DNA from: Pyronema omphalodes
Taxonomy: Eukaryota; Ascomycota; Pezizomycetes; Pezizales; Pyronemataceae
Reading direction: 5' to 3'
Assembly (NCBI GenBank): GCA_024516155.1
Contig: JAJJXM010000044.1
Location: 62,001-126,000 of the forward strand
DNA: 64,000 bases
Shown here: positions 40,920 through 54,615 of the stretch, one piece after another
Numbering within the stretch: the stretch's first letter is position 1
Layout of the letters: each line of letters opens with the position of its first letter
Translations under genes and position numbers: made by a program
Notes under the pieces: model-generated
Told to the model about the DNA's origin: nothing
The model's database searches: none
The model's input: only the letters and a program-made list of their open reading frames with translations

Positions 40920-42958
40920 GGAAAAGGAAGTTGGATGAGGAAATGTTGACTGCGCGCTTTTCTTAGTCATCTGCCAGGAGTCTAGTACTGACCGCTGAGT
41001 AAGGTACTGCAGCCGGTGGTCAGATTTGGTGGGACTTCACGGAGAGTTACGGAATGTTACTTGCTCATCCATAACAAGATAAATGTACCAAAACTCCATA
41101 AAAGTTTAAGTTGTGCTTTTGTACCATTAAAACTAATCAAACCAATGAATAAAATAACCTCGAATTAAAATGATCAGCTATATCAATCACTGTCTTCCGC
41201 TGTACAGGAATGCTGTATTCTACTTCTGATTCCCGAACGGACATGGTCACCGCAAGAATACAGTCTTCCAGTACCCTCAACGAACGGGAACTTCCAATAC
41301 CATTACCTCCAGTCATGACTCACTGATCATATGCTAAAGACCATGATCACAGTACTGCCATCTGAAAATACTCCTCTGGTCAAATAATCTCAGCAAACAT
41401 CATGTATTGCTACATACATGTACTCTGCATGACAAAGAGGAATATAAACTGAAAGCAAGAATGGTGCTACTACCTATTATATATACAGTATAGATATTCC
41501 TCAAACAACACCTAAGCCAAAGCTGAGTTGATATAAGCAGCCCACACAAAATTTCAAAGTATCTCATTGATTAGCTTTTGATCAATGATACATGCCAAGT
41601 GTCAAGATAATTATTAACTTACGGCTGGAATTTAAGGTCACGTGCGCTGTACGTAAGTAAACTCGCAACCATGGCGAAAAAGAAACCGCCATGATCTGCG
41701 TAAGTATCATCCTCGATTGATAAGTTCGGACTGGAGGGGATTTTTCGGGGTTTTCGGTGGGTGAAACTAGGCTAAGTGATAATAATAATAATGACATTTC
41801 TTCATTTCTTCATTTATGCCCCCGGTGTTCCTGAAGATGATGACAATCGTAACATAAACTAGGCTTTACACATCTGAGGCCGAAACTTCACAGAAAGGTC
41901 CGTGTGATAGAGACAATTTTTGTTGTTTTGTTTGTAACGTTTACCGCCCTGCTGGACATCGATTTCAAAGCAAAATTGACATCTGTATATAGATATATAT
42001 ACGTATCAATACTGTAGCAGTCTAGCAAATGTTAGCGAATTTCAACCCGAGTTATTCCACAATCCTTTAACATTCCCTCGTATATCATGAGTCTGATCAT
42101 TCAAAAAATTCAAATCAACGCACATAACTTCATCTAAGTGGAAGGCGAATCAAAAAAAAGGAGTTGTTTTCATTAAAGGAAGTTTCTTTTTGATCATACT
42201 TATTTATGTAGATATGTAGAGCTATTGAGATAGATAGAAATATAAAAGGGTAAAGCAAAAAACAAAACAGCAAAAAAAAAAAAAAATACAATATAACTCC
42301 GCCCTTTCCGTTTGAGAACTTTTTGTGTTACTTTTGGTGCATGTTAAGAAGCAAAAAACAAAAAAAAAAAAAAAAGAATTAAAAGAAAAAGAAAGAGAAA
42401 ATAAGAAAGAAAAAAAAGAAAACAAGAAAAACACCAATCATGTTAAAAATCCCCAAAGTAGATATCATGAATCACTTTTTAGACCCCGGACCCTGAGATT
42501 GTCGCCTTACTCCACAAGGTTTTTTCTTTATCCTAACTCCCCAACCCACCAGATGGCTTCCATACTTGGTTACTACACTCGGATTAACAGTGCTTCATGA
42601 GACTCCACAATGCTTCGCAAGATTGTGCCATAGTTTGCTGGACGGTACCAAGCATTACCAAGCTCCACCATGCTCCACCAAGCAGTTCCTCGTTGCACTA
42701 AGCATCTCCATATTTCGCCAGTACAAAACAGCCATTATTTTGTTTTTCCCAAACTCTGTACAACCACTGTGCAAATCCACAAAAAAAAGAAACAACACCC
42801 CAGGTATGATTTGAACAAATTCAGACCCAACACAAAAAGCGTACAATATGCAGTTAGTAAAATCAAACAGAAACAAATGCAAACAACCCTCTTCTAAAAG
42901 TAGCCCCCAAATTTATCTATCCTGTCCCTTCCCTAATATACCACATTCATGAACTGAA
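40920..42958. other. Intergenic region
   Basis: About 2 kb, AT-rich, with A-runs near 42270-42430. Open frames in it are homopolymer artefacts. No gene recognised. Confidence 0.55.
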
Positions 42959-44987
42959 TTATGATCTTCCAGCCAAGAAACGCTCTCCAACGTCTACACC
43001 CCGGCTGGGAGTGCTACCCAAGCCAGAGAACCCTCCGGTCTGCTTGGTAGGTCCGTCCTCCTCAACCTCGAGATCAAACTGGCACTCAGGCTCCTCATTG
43101 ATCGGGTGAACCTTTCCGTTTCCGAGGCGAGGAGAAGAAGTGGCACGCTCGATGGGTCGGCCGTTGGGAGTGTTGCCCTTTGAGGGCTCATCATTGAGGC
43201 TGTGGCGTGCCAAGCCGGAGGTGAGAGCAGAGACACCGCCACCGAAGCTATTGCGACTGGGGGATCCAGAGAAGAACATTGACTCAGAGGCGGTTCTATT
43301 GAGAGAGCGAGAGATAGGGCTGGTCTCGGAGTGGAGGTAAGAGTTACGGAGAGGTGATCCGACGTGGCCAAGTCCGGAGAAGGAGTGGTCCTCCTCACGC
43401 TTTGTCCGGGAGATGATGGGTCCCCAGGATCCTGGAGAGCCAATCGGGGGAGATCCGAATGAATCAAAGGTAGGCCGGTTTCCATACTCCTCTTCGGTGC
43501 GGGACATGCGACGGTTACGCTCAGCCGGAGTGAGGAGGTCATTTAAGCTCTCGGGAAGCAAGTCCTCCTCGAAGGCAAAGGTGTCCTCCTCTAGATCCTG
43601 AGCACGAGTCTTGGACTGGTAGCCGAGTAGAGTTTGGGGTCCTCCATAACTAGAAGAGTAGACCTTGCTGCGTCTAGCGGCGACAGAAGAATGGAGAATA
43701 CGCTCGCCAAAGGAGTTCTCACGGAGCTGCGCGGAGCGGGAAAGGCCGGAGTCATCCTCCTCTCCGAACGCCGATCTCCTCAAAGCACTAACGGTGTTTT
43801 CTCTAATGCTGCTAGGCAACGACGGAGGTGGTGACTCGACTCCGAAGGTGTTCGGTACGGAGGAGGCAAAGGGTCCGTACTTGGCGAAGTAGCTGTAGTC
43901 CCATCGGTCGAGAGAAGCCGGAAGAGTAGCGTCAAGAGGACCGAGCGTACGCTGAGAAGTTCCAAGAGAAGCACTAGGCATAGCTTCAGAAAGGCGGGGG
44001 GATCCAAATTGAGCGGCATCCGGAAGAGATGAAGACAGAGCAGTCTGTTCAAGCTGGGTGAGGCTCTGGCTAGGGAGAGCTGGGAACTCCTCCTGTCCAC
44101 CAAGGGAATGGTTGGGAGTGTGGTGACCTCCGTTGCTGCTGTTGGCCTGCATCATGTTGTGCAGAGCAGAACGGTGGTTTGTATAGCTAGGGTCCATACG
44201 GTGGAATTGGAGATGACTGTTTCCGTGGAGAGAAGGACGGTTGACCCGACGGCCATCGGGGAGGATGTGAGCAAGTGCACATTTTGCTCCGAATTTACAA
44301 TTTCCCTACTCGTCGGCATCTCGTTAGCATTCGGAGCTCTATCGTAGCACGGGTGTAGCACAAGGACAAAAAAGATTGTCGTGTCGTACCTTAGAGAAAT
44401 ACTTGCAAGGTGCTGCCTCGCCTGCGGGGTCGGTGCTGTGGGAAAACGGACAAGCTTTTCCAGCTTGACAAGCGCCCTGACGAAAGAATTTGCACGGGAC
44501 GTGATTCAAGTCTATGCACTCCAGTTAGCCACCATCGCCGTTTTGGTGTTCCGAGATTCGTTCACTCACTCTTGCTGCCGGGAGGACTCCGGGGAGCGTC
44601 AAACGGTGGTGCTCCGGGGCCCACAGGGATCCCGGGGGGCTGGGGAGTGGCTTGCTTCGTAGGAACTGGAGAAGGCATCGGGTTGCTCGTTATGTTGCCG
44701 TTCAACGCGGTGGAGAGTTGGCTTTGGGGGGCGGTTTGGCTTCGACGAGCGCTGCTGGAACGAGAGTGCTGGTGATGGTATTGTTGATGGTGGGGTGTTG
44801 GGCCAGGTCGTGTGGTGTTGTGGTTTGCGGCTGTGGTAGAGTTGCTACTAGCGGGGCCGTTGTCGAGTGTGTCAGGCGTAGGTGCAGCAGCCAGCATTAC
44901 GGGTTCGGGCGATTGAGTAGAAGGTGTCGGGGGCGACATCAAGGGGTTGATAAAGGGAGGCGGATGATGGGGGGCAGTGGTGTCCAT
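42959..44987 (-). CDS. CCCH zinc-finger protein with two CX7CX5CX3H fingers
   Basis: Three exons: 44987-44570, 44511-44390 and 44305-42959 (introns of 58 and 84 bp), 628 residues. The fingers lie at about residues 147-185: CKFFRQGACQAGKACPFSH, encoded by exon 2, and CKYFSKGNCKFGAKCALAH, split by the second intron. The rest is low-complexity: Pro/Ser/Thr-rich N-terminus and a Ser/Gly/Arg-rich C-terminus with SP and RxxS sites. Paired fingers of this spacing bind RNA or nucleic acid. Fungal proteins of this layout include the Cps3-like group, but I do not assign an ortholog. The second intron was needed to bring both fingers into frame. Confidence 0.85.
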
Positions 44988-45138
44988 TTCGGTAGTCTAA
45001 GACTCGAATTTCTTCTGAATGGGAGGCTGATTGAAGAAGCGACTGGATCAGGTTCACGGTGGGGCCACTGCTTTTGCTTATTTGATCTTGTGGAGAGTCA
45101 GTCAGCAAAGCACTGGGCGAGAACTATTCCACTGTTTA

Positions 45139-45360
45139 CCTCTGAAATGAGATATTCACCTCTGGAAAGGGAAAATCTACCTCTGAAATGGAATACCAAC
45201 CTCTGAAATTGAATATCTACCTCTGAAATGGTAAATGCACCTCTGAAACGGGGGATATCTATCTCTGAAATGGGATATCGACCTCTGAAATGGGATATCT
45301 ACCTCTGAAATGGGTTATTCCCCTCCGAAATGCACCTTTCAAATGCAATATTCACCTCTT
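45139..45360 (+). repeat. Minisatellite, 20-bp unit, about ten copies
   Basis: Degenerate tandem copies of CCTCTGAAATGGGATATCTA; sparser remnants (CACCTC) continue to about 45445. It lies about 150 bp upstream of the start of the CCCH gene, so it may fall in its 5' UTR or promoter. Confidence 0.85.
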
Positions 45361-45445
45361 CAATCCCACTACCTGTCTCGTACCTATCCCTTCAAGCACA
45401 ATATTCACCTCGGAACTATCCCTTCACCTCTGAACTATTAACCTC

Positions 45446-46023
45446 TAGCAACTCTCACCAACTCCTGCTATCTAGCCTCTAGCAGAGATAGTTGACCTTG
45501 TCGACCACGTTAGAGCGTCGGCGGAGTAATCGAAGCCAACCCTACTTTCGGAGCTTTGAGCAAGAGCAGAAGGAGCAGAAGGATCAGAAGGGGCAAAGAA
45601 CAAATTTGGGCAAAAAATAACTTTAAAAATAAAAAAAGGTGTATGTATAGCTATGACCACGCGGGACCCTTGATGGTTAAGTTAACGTACGTCCTTCTAG
45701 AATTTTTTTGAAAAGGAATAAACAATAAAACGCAGGAGCCCGATGTTGATCTGAGATTAATATGGGATCTTTGGGGAAGCACTTAAACGCATATCGTATT
45801 CAAGAACAAAACCATAAAAATCTGGGCAGCTTACCCGGTGGCCTCGTCTGCTCTGCTATGCTGTCTGGTGCCGATGGGATCGATGGCAACAACCCGTTTA
45901 GCAGGTATCCTTTATCCTTGACCCGGAAGCCGGAGACGCGGGAGTTCTTGTCCAGCAGATGACAGCAAACTGAGTGGTTGCAGATGGCGCGCGCAGCTGA
46001 ACAAGGGACGAGTCAGGCACGAA
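45446..46023. other. Intergenic stretch
   Basis: No supportable gene. Confidence 0.5.
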
Positions 46024-46121
46024 GAGGTAATTGGTTCTTGTGCAGACCCCAAGATCAGAAATAATTGTTGCAAAGAGGCAATTGGTTCTTGTCCAGACCC
46101 CAAGATCAGATTATTGTTGTC
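46024..46121 (+). repeat. Tandem duplication, 51-bp unit, two copies
   Basis: Copies at 46024-46074 and 46075-46121 share AATTGGTTCTTGT and CAGACCCCAAGATCAGA with few differences. Confidence 0.85.
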
Positions 46122-47852
46122 GGGGGAAGATTTGCAGACGACAGTAGCCAGCGGCGGAGGTGCCGTGCGGGACGAAAATAATTGCTATATACGTCTTGGT
46201 CTTGGAGGGGTAGATTTGCGTCGCACGGACGACACGCTCTGCTGGAAATCCGAAAATCTGTTGAGACAAGCTCGTCGATGCCCCTCGATACCACAGGAGA
46301 TCACCAGAGCGAACCCTTCCTCCTTATCTCCAACCGGATCACCCCAATCCCAAGTAGCCACACACAATATGTACGCGTTATGTCTCTTTCCGCCTCAAAC
46401 GGATGTGTCTTCTTGTGAGCTTGTGAGCAGAGCGGCGATGAGATGCGAGATGATGTCGCGGGTAAGTAATATCCCTTTTATCAGATAGTGATAGGGTTTC
46501 CAGCCACGCCGAGTAGAGTAAACGAACACGCCCGGGAGTCTCGATTTCCTCCGAAATATGTCGGAAGCTGGGAGCTTCCAAAACAGTGCTATTGCGGAGA
46601 GCTAAAGTGACTCTAATTTCTGCAGCTCAAAACGAATTTAGAAAAGGATCTAGGGATATATTTTTGAGAGGATCGTCGGGGTGGAGGGGCTTTGCTTTGA
46701 AGCTGTGGAGAACCGGTAACGATAGGGAATCGATGAGGAATCGATGTGAGAATCCGATCTGCTTCTAATAAAAATCTCCGGAAAACTGAAAATACGACAC
46801 AATCGAATAGGTAGCGCTTAATGGAGATGCCATGGCTTTAAAGGGCAGAATGGGATGGGGAAAGCTACGACGATCAGCTTCCGTTTCGGCACATACAGGA
46901 TGATGCACCGGATCTGTACGAGCAGCAGCAACACGAGAGCACATGACTTTCTCTGAAAGCACTTGAAGATGCATATCGCCAGTTTGAGAAGTCTTCTATG
47001 TATTGTAGAACCCGAATCAAGAGCCTTATACCTAGACAGTCTCTGAAGCCGCAAGGCAAGCTTTGAGTCCTCAGCTCCAAGCTCCAGAGTTCTCAACCTC
47101 ACCGCCAGATATGCCCGGGCGTATCATCTAGCCCACAAACAGCTCCAGAAAAATACCACCAGGTATTACTGCGCATCATTTCACCAGCTCTGTGGCTGAG
47201 TGTACATCCGCGTGAATAAAGCATTTCGCCCAGCCCAACCTGTGAGCATGACTTGGGGGTGCGCAATCCCTGCAGAGAATCTAGCGCGTGCTTCTTCTAG
47301 CTTGCCGCGCTTCCCCATTCGATTCCTGGACATGTCGTAGAGTTTCCAGCGTCAACAACAGGAAGCGAACGGAACTTCTCAGATTCTGGAAAGTGGATGT
47401 TCCCATACGATCAGCTGGTAAACGAATATTCGTAACCGAAACTGCTGCAGGGGGAAAGAACATCATGCCGCTGTCTGTGTACCACGCGCTTGAAGCTAAT
47501 CCTAAGATCAGAACAAAACGAGTCCAGCTGATCCGTTATCAGAATGCAAGAGGATGAAACTGACAGATTTCAGAACAATCCGGTTATGTTATGGAGTGCC
47601 TTACCAGCCCCAAATTATTCCCAGGTACTAGCACTTGCAGTTAATAGGACCTGTGAAATGAGCAGCGGGAAAACAATTGATTCTCTCCAAAGAAACCACT
47701 AATACAAGATTCAAGATTGGCAAGCAATTATTTTGCACATACATATCACAAATCCAAATTCAAAAGATATTTCAAGGCTCATCCTCCAGACCTAGTGTTT
47801 CCTATTCCCAACGTCAGCTACGCCTGATACACCTGTCACCGGTCGTCTGAGA
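46122..47852. other. Intergenic stretch
   Basis: Short ORFs on both strands, none with splice-linked continuations or recognisable motifs. Nothing supported. Confidence 0.45.
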
Positions 47853-48773
47853 CTATCTCGGATGCATTATGACGACAAGACATCTTTCAGGGTGTCCCGG
47901 ACCGGAATAATAACCCGTCCGGAAATATCCCATGCCCAAATCCATGAAGGCCTCCAAGTACCTATGGAGTATTAGGAACGAGATATCACTTACCCAAAGC
48001 TCCCTTGGATCCCCTTCCATCGCATCTAACAGCGTCCCCCAGAAAAGTTTGAACTGCTTCTGTCTCTTCAAATACTGCCCCTCAATCCTTTTATATTCCT
48101 TATCCGCCTTGGCCTTCTCAACGGGATCAACTGGTTTTGTAGCCCCCGCCTCTAAGACCAGAAGTTGAGCTTCCATATCCTTGACCTCTTTTTCAAGCTG
48201 ATAGATAGATTCATTAAGAAAGGCGACACTTGGAATTGTCTTCAAAGATGCTAGGGACGATTGAGATTCTTTGAGCTGTGATTTGAGAGAAAGTGTTTCC
48301 TGTTTAATAACTAAGAATATGATTAGCATTTATGGATCTCATAGAATGGAAAAGGCTATGGTACCTTCAATCTCCTCATCAATGGCCTTAAGATCCTCTT
48401 CAGTCGCACTCTCCTTCGGGTCCTTCACTTGTATTAGCTGTTAACCGTAATCACCTACGTGCACTTGGATTTTGGTAAATACCTGGATCACATGATACAC
48501 GACTGCCTTTCCGGATACACGTCCCTCAATTTGTCCGCTTTCATGCATCTCCTTCAATAGTTTTGCTGCAGTTGTTTTAGTAACCGCATTATGAAGGTTG
48601 GAACTAATATCCACCGCAGAGTATGGGCGATTCTGCTTGATTAGGTAGTCCATAATCATTTCCGTTGCTAGAATATTTATATCAGTTTCAAGTTGAATCA
48701 TTCAATAATTCGGACGATAGATTGTACCTTCATCGCCTTTGAACTGCTCTTTTTTCTCCTTCTTGGGTGGCAT
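47853..48773 (-). CDS. hop2: Homologous-pairing protein 2 (Hop2/TBPIP family), meiotic recombination
   Basis: Five exons: 48773-48728, 48667-48483, 48437-48365, 48310-47994 and 47951-47853 (introns 42-60 bp), 239 residues, close to the usual 215-240. The N-terminus (MPPKKEKKEQFKGDE then MIMDYLIKQNRPYSAVDISSNL...VTKTTAAKLLKEMHESGQIEGRVSGKAVVYHV) is the TBPIP winged-helix DNA-binding domain. A long coiled coil follows (KQETLSLKSQLKESQSSLASLK to KRIEGQYLKRQKQF) that in the family pairs with Mnd1. Hop2-Mnd1 assists Rad51/Dmc1 strand exchange in meiosis. The last exon is the least certain: it continues the frame to TAG but its sequence does not clearly match the family end. The gene is divergent from chl1. 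Confidence 0.85.
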
Positions 48774-49756
48774 CCTCAAAGCATCGACGGTTGACGAATA
48801 GATGGAAGTGGAACGTAACACTGGGAATGTAAAGGATGTTCGGGCCAAGATCGCGGGAAGGGCGTGCAACATGCCGCGGCAGGGCCTTAGTGAGCAGGTG
48901 GAATATGCATAGAAAACTTCTTCCATGTGGCAAGATACCCTCACCGTGCCACAGCAGTTGCACAACTTTCTCCACGACTATCTTGGGATACTACATGTTT
49001 CAAGCCGTGGATTTGTACATGTGTTTGTCAATAACAGGTTGACAACTCACTGTATTCCGCTTACTATGTTTACAGCGGATGTGCGCCACCGGTAGCATTG
49101 CAGTCACTCCTACTCGAGAAAGTACTACATCCGTGTGCTCTCGTGAGCTATTACCGGTCTCATACAGTTCTTAAACCCTCGTTTATTCCCCTTATTAAAG
49201 TGGCACTCAAGCATTTCAGACGAATCAACATAATTTCTAGTAAAACGACGCAAATTCCATGGTCGTTCTAGACCACTAATTTCATGTTTTTGACATTGCG
49301 GCATCCCGTTTATTCATATACCCGCATACGACACCTCAAATCGTAGAATATTATTCGAGGATCTCCAGTCTTTACTGAGAAAATAGTATATCTCGGATAA
49401 AAAGGTCCGCTTTGCTACTCAGATGACAGAAGAATGGCTCAAGTCCGACATACCGCCCGAGAAAACAAAGTTTCTTCTAATTCTTAGGATACATGCGCAC
49501 GGAATCCACGAATTTGTGCCATAAGCATTTGCGTAGCATCACTCCTAAATTCTGTACGCTAAATATGTTTCTCTTTTTGATTTAACTTTGTTTCTAAGGT
49601 TTTGTTACGGAGTTTCTGCCTTTCAGACCTCAACCCAAACACGAGTGATCAAAAGTGATCATGGTCAGAGTTCCTTTCGCTGTGACGCGCGCCAAGCCAT
49701 CACTTAACACGCCTCACACCCGTCGCGTTACCCCCATCAACGCGCATACTACAACC
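48774..49756. promoter_or_regulatory. Divergent intergenic region between hop2 and chl1
   Basis: About 980 bp between the two start codons. The 75 bases before the chl1 ATG contain several CGCG cores (near 49685, 49726 and 49741), resembling but not equalling the MluI cell-cycle box ACGCGT. No other gene seen. Confidence 0.4.
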
Positions 49757-52700
49757 ATGGCCGAAGAAACTGCACGGGATTTCCACCATCCATACACTCC
49801 ATATGATATCCAATTACAATTTATGAATGCGTTATACAACGCCATAGACGATGGGTGCGTAGGGATCTTTGAAAGCCCGACTGGAACTGTGAGTTTGTTT
49901 GACCCTACGCCTACGTCATGGTTTTACTAGACTAGTAGTTGCATGACGAGTGATTTGGATGTGAATTCAAGACTGATTGGAAAATATCATGCTAGGGAAA
50001 ATCTTTGAGTTTAATTTGTGGGTCGTTGACATGGCTGAGAGATCATAAGAATAAGGATATTTTGGAGCAGTTAGAGGCGGAGGATGATGGAGGTACTGCA
50101 GCTCCAATTATCGAAAGAATTCCCACTCAAGATCAACCGCTTATAAGTTTTCAATCATAGATGATGATGAGCCAGCCTGGGTGAAGGAGCATGCAATGAA
50201 GCAGAGAAAGGAGAAGCTACTACGGGACAAGATGGATTTAGAAGAGAGATTAAAAGCCATTCGATTAAAAGAGGCAAAGGAAAAAGAGATCTATGAAAGG
50301 GGAGGGCTTCGGGACTTTAAGAAAATGGTAACTTTGCAGTGATCCACACAATTGGATCAGCTTTTGATGTTAGACACAGAGGAAGGGACTCGAGGTTGAA
50401 AAAGAAGAAGAGGACGAAGACCAGTTCTTATTAGATGACTACGAGAGTGATGACGAGACTGGGTCAAAAAAGAAGGGATACGACGATGACGGGTTGTCGA
50501 AAGAGACGAGAGATCTTATGATGAAGTATTTTGCTCCTTTTTCCCCATCTTGATCTGGAAGGACTGTCTAACATTTTAGACTGGGAATGTCGCTCCCAGG
50601 AGCTGCCCTGAAACCAGATGACGAATTAGAACTACCAGACGAAACAAAGATCTTTTTCTGTTCTAGAACTCACTCACAGCTTTCACAATTTGTCAACGAG
50701 CTTCGTCGTGTCGACTTACCGTCCTCAATGCCTGGCGATTCGGCGGAGCAACTTTCAGAACAAATTAAACATTTGTCGCTAGGATCACGGAAGAACTTGT
50801 GCATCAATCCAAAAGTCACAAAGCTACAAAGCGTCACTGCTATGAATGAGCAATGCTTAGATATGCAGAAGTCTGGTTAGTGAAGCCTACGTTTTTGTTA
50901 CTCAGGCAAGACTGACTCTAGCAGGAACCTCCGAAAACAAGCGCTGTTCTTTCCTCCCGAAAAAAGAAGACCAAGCCCTTGTAACATCCTTCCGGGATCA
51001 TGCCCTTGCAACAATCCGCGACATTGAGGACCTGTCAAACTTAGGCAAAAAGCTTGGAACATGTCCCTACTATGCTACCCGCTCAGCAATAAAACCTAGC
51101 GAGGTAAGTCGAATGACATCAGAATATCCTCGCTGCAATCTAATTCGTTACAGATAGTCACATTGCCGTATCCACTTCTACTTCAAAAATATGCAAGAGA
51201 AGCGCTGGGAATTTCACTCAAAGGGCATGTGGTTGTTATTGATGAGGCTCATAATCTCATCGATGCTATCTCTTCCATACACTCGATTCAGATAACGCTG
51301 TCTCAGCTGCAGCTATGCAAAGCGCAACTGGACGTATATCTTGGGAAGTTTAAGAACAGATTAAAAGGATCTAATAAGGTTTATGTCATGCAGATCCAAC
51401 GGCTTTGTGACGGTCTCGCCACTCATCTTGAAGGTCTAGGAAAGAAAGGTAAAGAAGGCGAGGTCCAGCCTCACGAACTTCTGGCAGCCAAAGGCATCGA
51501 CCAAATCAACTTTTACAAACTCCAAAAGTACATAACCGAGAGCAAGCTAGCCCGAAAACTCGAGGGATATATAACGCACACAGAACAAAAAAAAGTCGAG
51601 CAACAAAAGCTTCTAGGAAAAGCGTCTGAGGGGAAAGCCCGTGACAGTGTTCCAAATGTTCCTACTGCTCCTGTCTTGACGCAACTGCAAGGGTTCCTGA
51701 TGTCACTAACAAATCCTTCAAGTGAAGGAAAGATTTTCTACGGAAGGGATAACAAAGACCTGTGCTTCAAGTACATGCTACTCGATCCGGCCTTTCATTT
51801 CAAGGATATTGTCGAGGAAGCGCGTGCGGTTATTCTTGCCGGAGGTACCATGCAGCCCATGAATGATTTCATCTCCCACCTCTTCCCTTATCTTCCTGAA
51901 AACAAGATACGAACATTATCATGTGGACATGTTATTCCAAAGGAGAACCTTCTTGCATGGCCAATGGTCAAAGGACCAACTGGAATGGAATTCGAATTCA
52001 CATATGAGAAACGTACAAACCTCAACATGGTTGATGAGTTAGGGAGAGCAATCATCAACGCCTGTCAAATAATTCCTCACGGAGTTGTCTGCTTTTTCCC
52101 CAGTTATGCATATTTAAGCTTTGTTGTCTTGCAATGGCAAAAGAAGCCAGCCACTGGTTCGTCTATATGGGAACGTCTTGGGCAAAAGAAGCAAATATTT
52201 CAAGAGTCAAGCGAAAAAAGTAGCGTCGAAGAAACTCTTGCTGAGTATGGCCAGGCCATTGATACCGGAAAAGGCGGTCTGTTGCTTAGCGTTGTAGGCG
52301 GGAAGATGAGCGAGGGAATAAACTTTAACGATAAGTAAGTTTCTCCATCCCATAGACGACATTAAAGCGGAAGAAAGGCGGTAAGGAATTCAAGCTTTAT
52401 TCTCACAAATTGTCTGAAGCCCTGGTTCTGGGTGTTCCGCGTGTCCTGAAACAGCCTTATGAATAACCTCATACTATAGCAGATGAGGGGACATTTAAGC
52501 TGGGACGAAATCTATACTAACAGTGTTTCTGCAGTTTGGGAAGAGGAGTAATCATGATAGGACTACCATTTCCAAACGCCCAGGGAGCCGAGTGGCAGGC
52601 GAAGCTCAGGCATGTGGAAAAAGTCGCCTATAACTTCCTCTCCGATAGTTCCAAGACCGAAACCGAGAAGTTGGCTGAGGCTAAAGCTGCCGGGAAAGAT

Positions 52701-52937
52701 TACTATGAGAATGCTTGTATGCGGGCTGTCAACCAAAGTATTGGAAGAGCTATTCGGCATAGAGAAGACTACGCTACTATTGTACTGATTGATAAAAGAT
52801 ACACTACAGAGAGAATTCAGAATAAGCTTCCGGGATGGATTAAAACAGGCTTGGTACATATTGACCTGGCAAAGGGAGAGGGTCGCTTTGCAGACTTTAT
52901 GAGGGCAAGTGGTGCTTTCTTTAGGAGCAAGAAGTAA
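49757..52937 (+). CDS. chl1: Chl1/DDX11-type ATP-dependent DNA helicase (iron-sulfur, XPD family)
   Basis: Eight exons: 49757-49888, 49996-50092, 50161-50327, 50374-50525, 50580-50875, 50925-51103, 51154-52334 and 52535-52937; 868 residues, normal for fungal Chl1. Every junction has GT..AG and keeps phase. Motifs: Q-like start [14 protein letters not shown], Walker A ESPTGTGKS formed across intron 1, an acidic insert, [10 protein letters not shown], four Cys of the 4Fe-4S domain (NLCINPK, NEQCLDM, KRCSFLP, GTCPYY), DEAH ([11 protein letters not shown]), GGTMQP, EGINF, and motif [16 protein letters not shown]. Chl1 acts in sister-chromatid cohesion and replication-linked DNA repair in the nucleus. 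The start is chosen at ACCATGG; an in-frame ATG at 49655 would add 34 residues. Confidence 0.94.
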
Positions 52938-54615
52938 ATTGCGACGGAAATTGTATGTTCCAAACGAATCCCCATTGCTGATCGGTACTGACATTTTTCT
53001 CCAGGTAGTTACGCAGTGTCAAGCATGTTTATTAGATTTTGGCGCAATATGGATATATCCACAATTTGATGAACTGCTCTTTACAAGCTAAACAATTGAA
53101 ACCATAGAAATATTTCCTTAAATCTAGCATTATTCTGCGTTTTCGTATCATTTTTCTGTGCCTTCTGTAAATATGGCAGTGGAAGCACTGTAATCCGTTC
53201 GGATCCAGTACTAGACCTAAGACTTTGATAAAAGCTTACAATTAGATTCTGACTCCGCTACCTGACTACATATGACGACCTAACAGTATCTTTGACCACA
53301 CCATAATTCTCGAATAGAATCTATGACTGAGGCTGTTGCATATTTTCGCTTCATCTCTAATACCCGCGAACCCGGAATACGGACCATGGAGATCGACACT
53401 GAGCAGCCTTTTTCCAAGCGATTCTCTACATAAAATCCACCAAGTCCATTATTCCTACTTTAAGTCCGTATAAAGGTACAGAAAAAAAATCTTTAATTCA
53501 ATGACGGCCGCTGTCTCAAAAGTGAATAGCTCAAAAACGATGTTTCTGCTGTAAGGTGTAACAGGGATGATTTGTGGATGTACCAGGATGACGAAACAGA
53601 ACCTCAAACCCCAAAAATCCCGGGAGTTCCAAGCGATACATCATAAAGTCGCTTATCCAGCAATTTGTTAGCGCTTAGAATCTAAGCTTTAGCTGTTGAT
53701 AATTTTTCCGGGTTAAGAAGCTGAGAAGATGATCAATCTTTGAACCACCAGGATTATGATCGCTGCTTCGGAGGAGGAGCAAGTCGGGATTAAAAGTAAC
53801 CATATTATAACGATATCCATGGAGACAACTTCACGAAACAGTGGCGATACAAGATTTGAAGATATGCCTCAGATTTTCTGTTGTAATACGCCTAAGACCT
53901 AGTGCCTAGGTGGAAGAGGTTGTTACACGTTCGGGTCTATATGCCCTGTCTCACTTGTTTCTGCCGGTGTAACCATCAATCAATTGCTGTTCTCTCCTCC
54001 TCCATCTCAACCTCCGTCTTGCGGCCTTTGACAGTTTCAACATTTTCTTTCTGGATACGGGGTTTGTGGTTCCAAATAACCAACTAGGTAGTTTTGTGAG
54101 TGCTGACAAGTTCTATCATTATCATATCATCCACCTACCAAAATCATCCAGCCCAGCATCCAGCATCCGGATAGTTTTTTTAGCTTATCAAATCTTCAAA
54201 CATCCTTTCCAGAAGCTAGGCATTCATAAGTTCTTTACATCCCCTCCTGTCTGTAAAATACTGTATCTATCCACCGTCTGTCTCTTCTATCACCTATTCC
54301 AAGCTTTATTGAATAGTTCTAGAGAAGGGTCACTCTTTCTTTTCTTTTTTTGTTTTTGGAGCCTTGGAAGACTGACTTAAATATCATTTCACCCCTCCCC
54401 ATCCCCATTCCTTTCACCCACGATAAACTCGCAGGTCGAGATTTACGTTGATTGTGGTTCTTTTCTTCTTCTGGTTGCTATCTTATTGACTGCAAGATAC
54501 GGTCTATCCCTTCTTTCTTTTCTACTATCCCACAGCCATCTAAGCAGCAAAGCCAGCAAACTCGCAAAGCAGCAAAACCAACTCAACCCCACAATAAATC
54601 CAACATAAATCCATC
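52938..54615. other. Intergenic region
   Basis: About 1.7 kb with no supported gene. The last 300 bases are pyrimidine-rich, as expected for the 5' region of the following secreted-protein gene. Confidence 0.5.

Noticed and set aside
42222..42437. Phe/Ser-rich ORF
   Set aside because: Translation of A- and T-rich homopolymer stretches.
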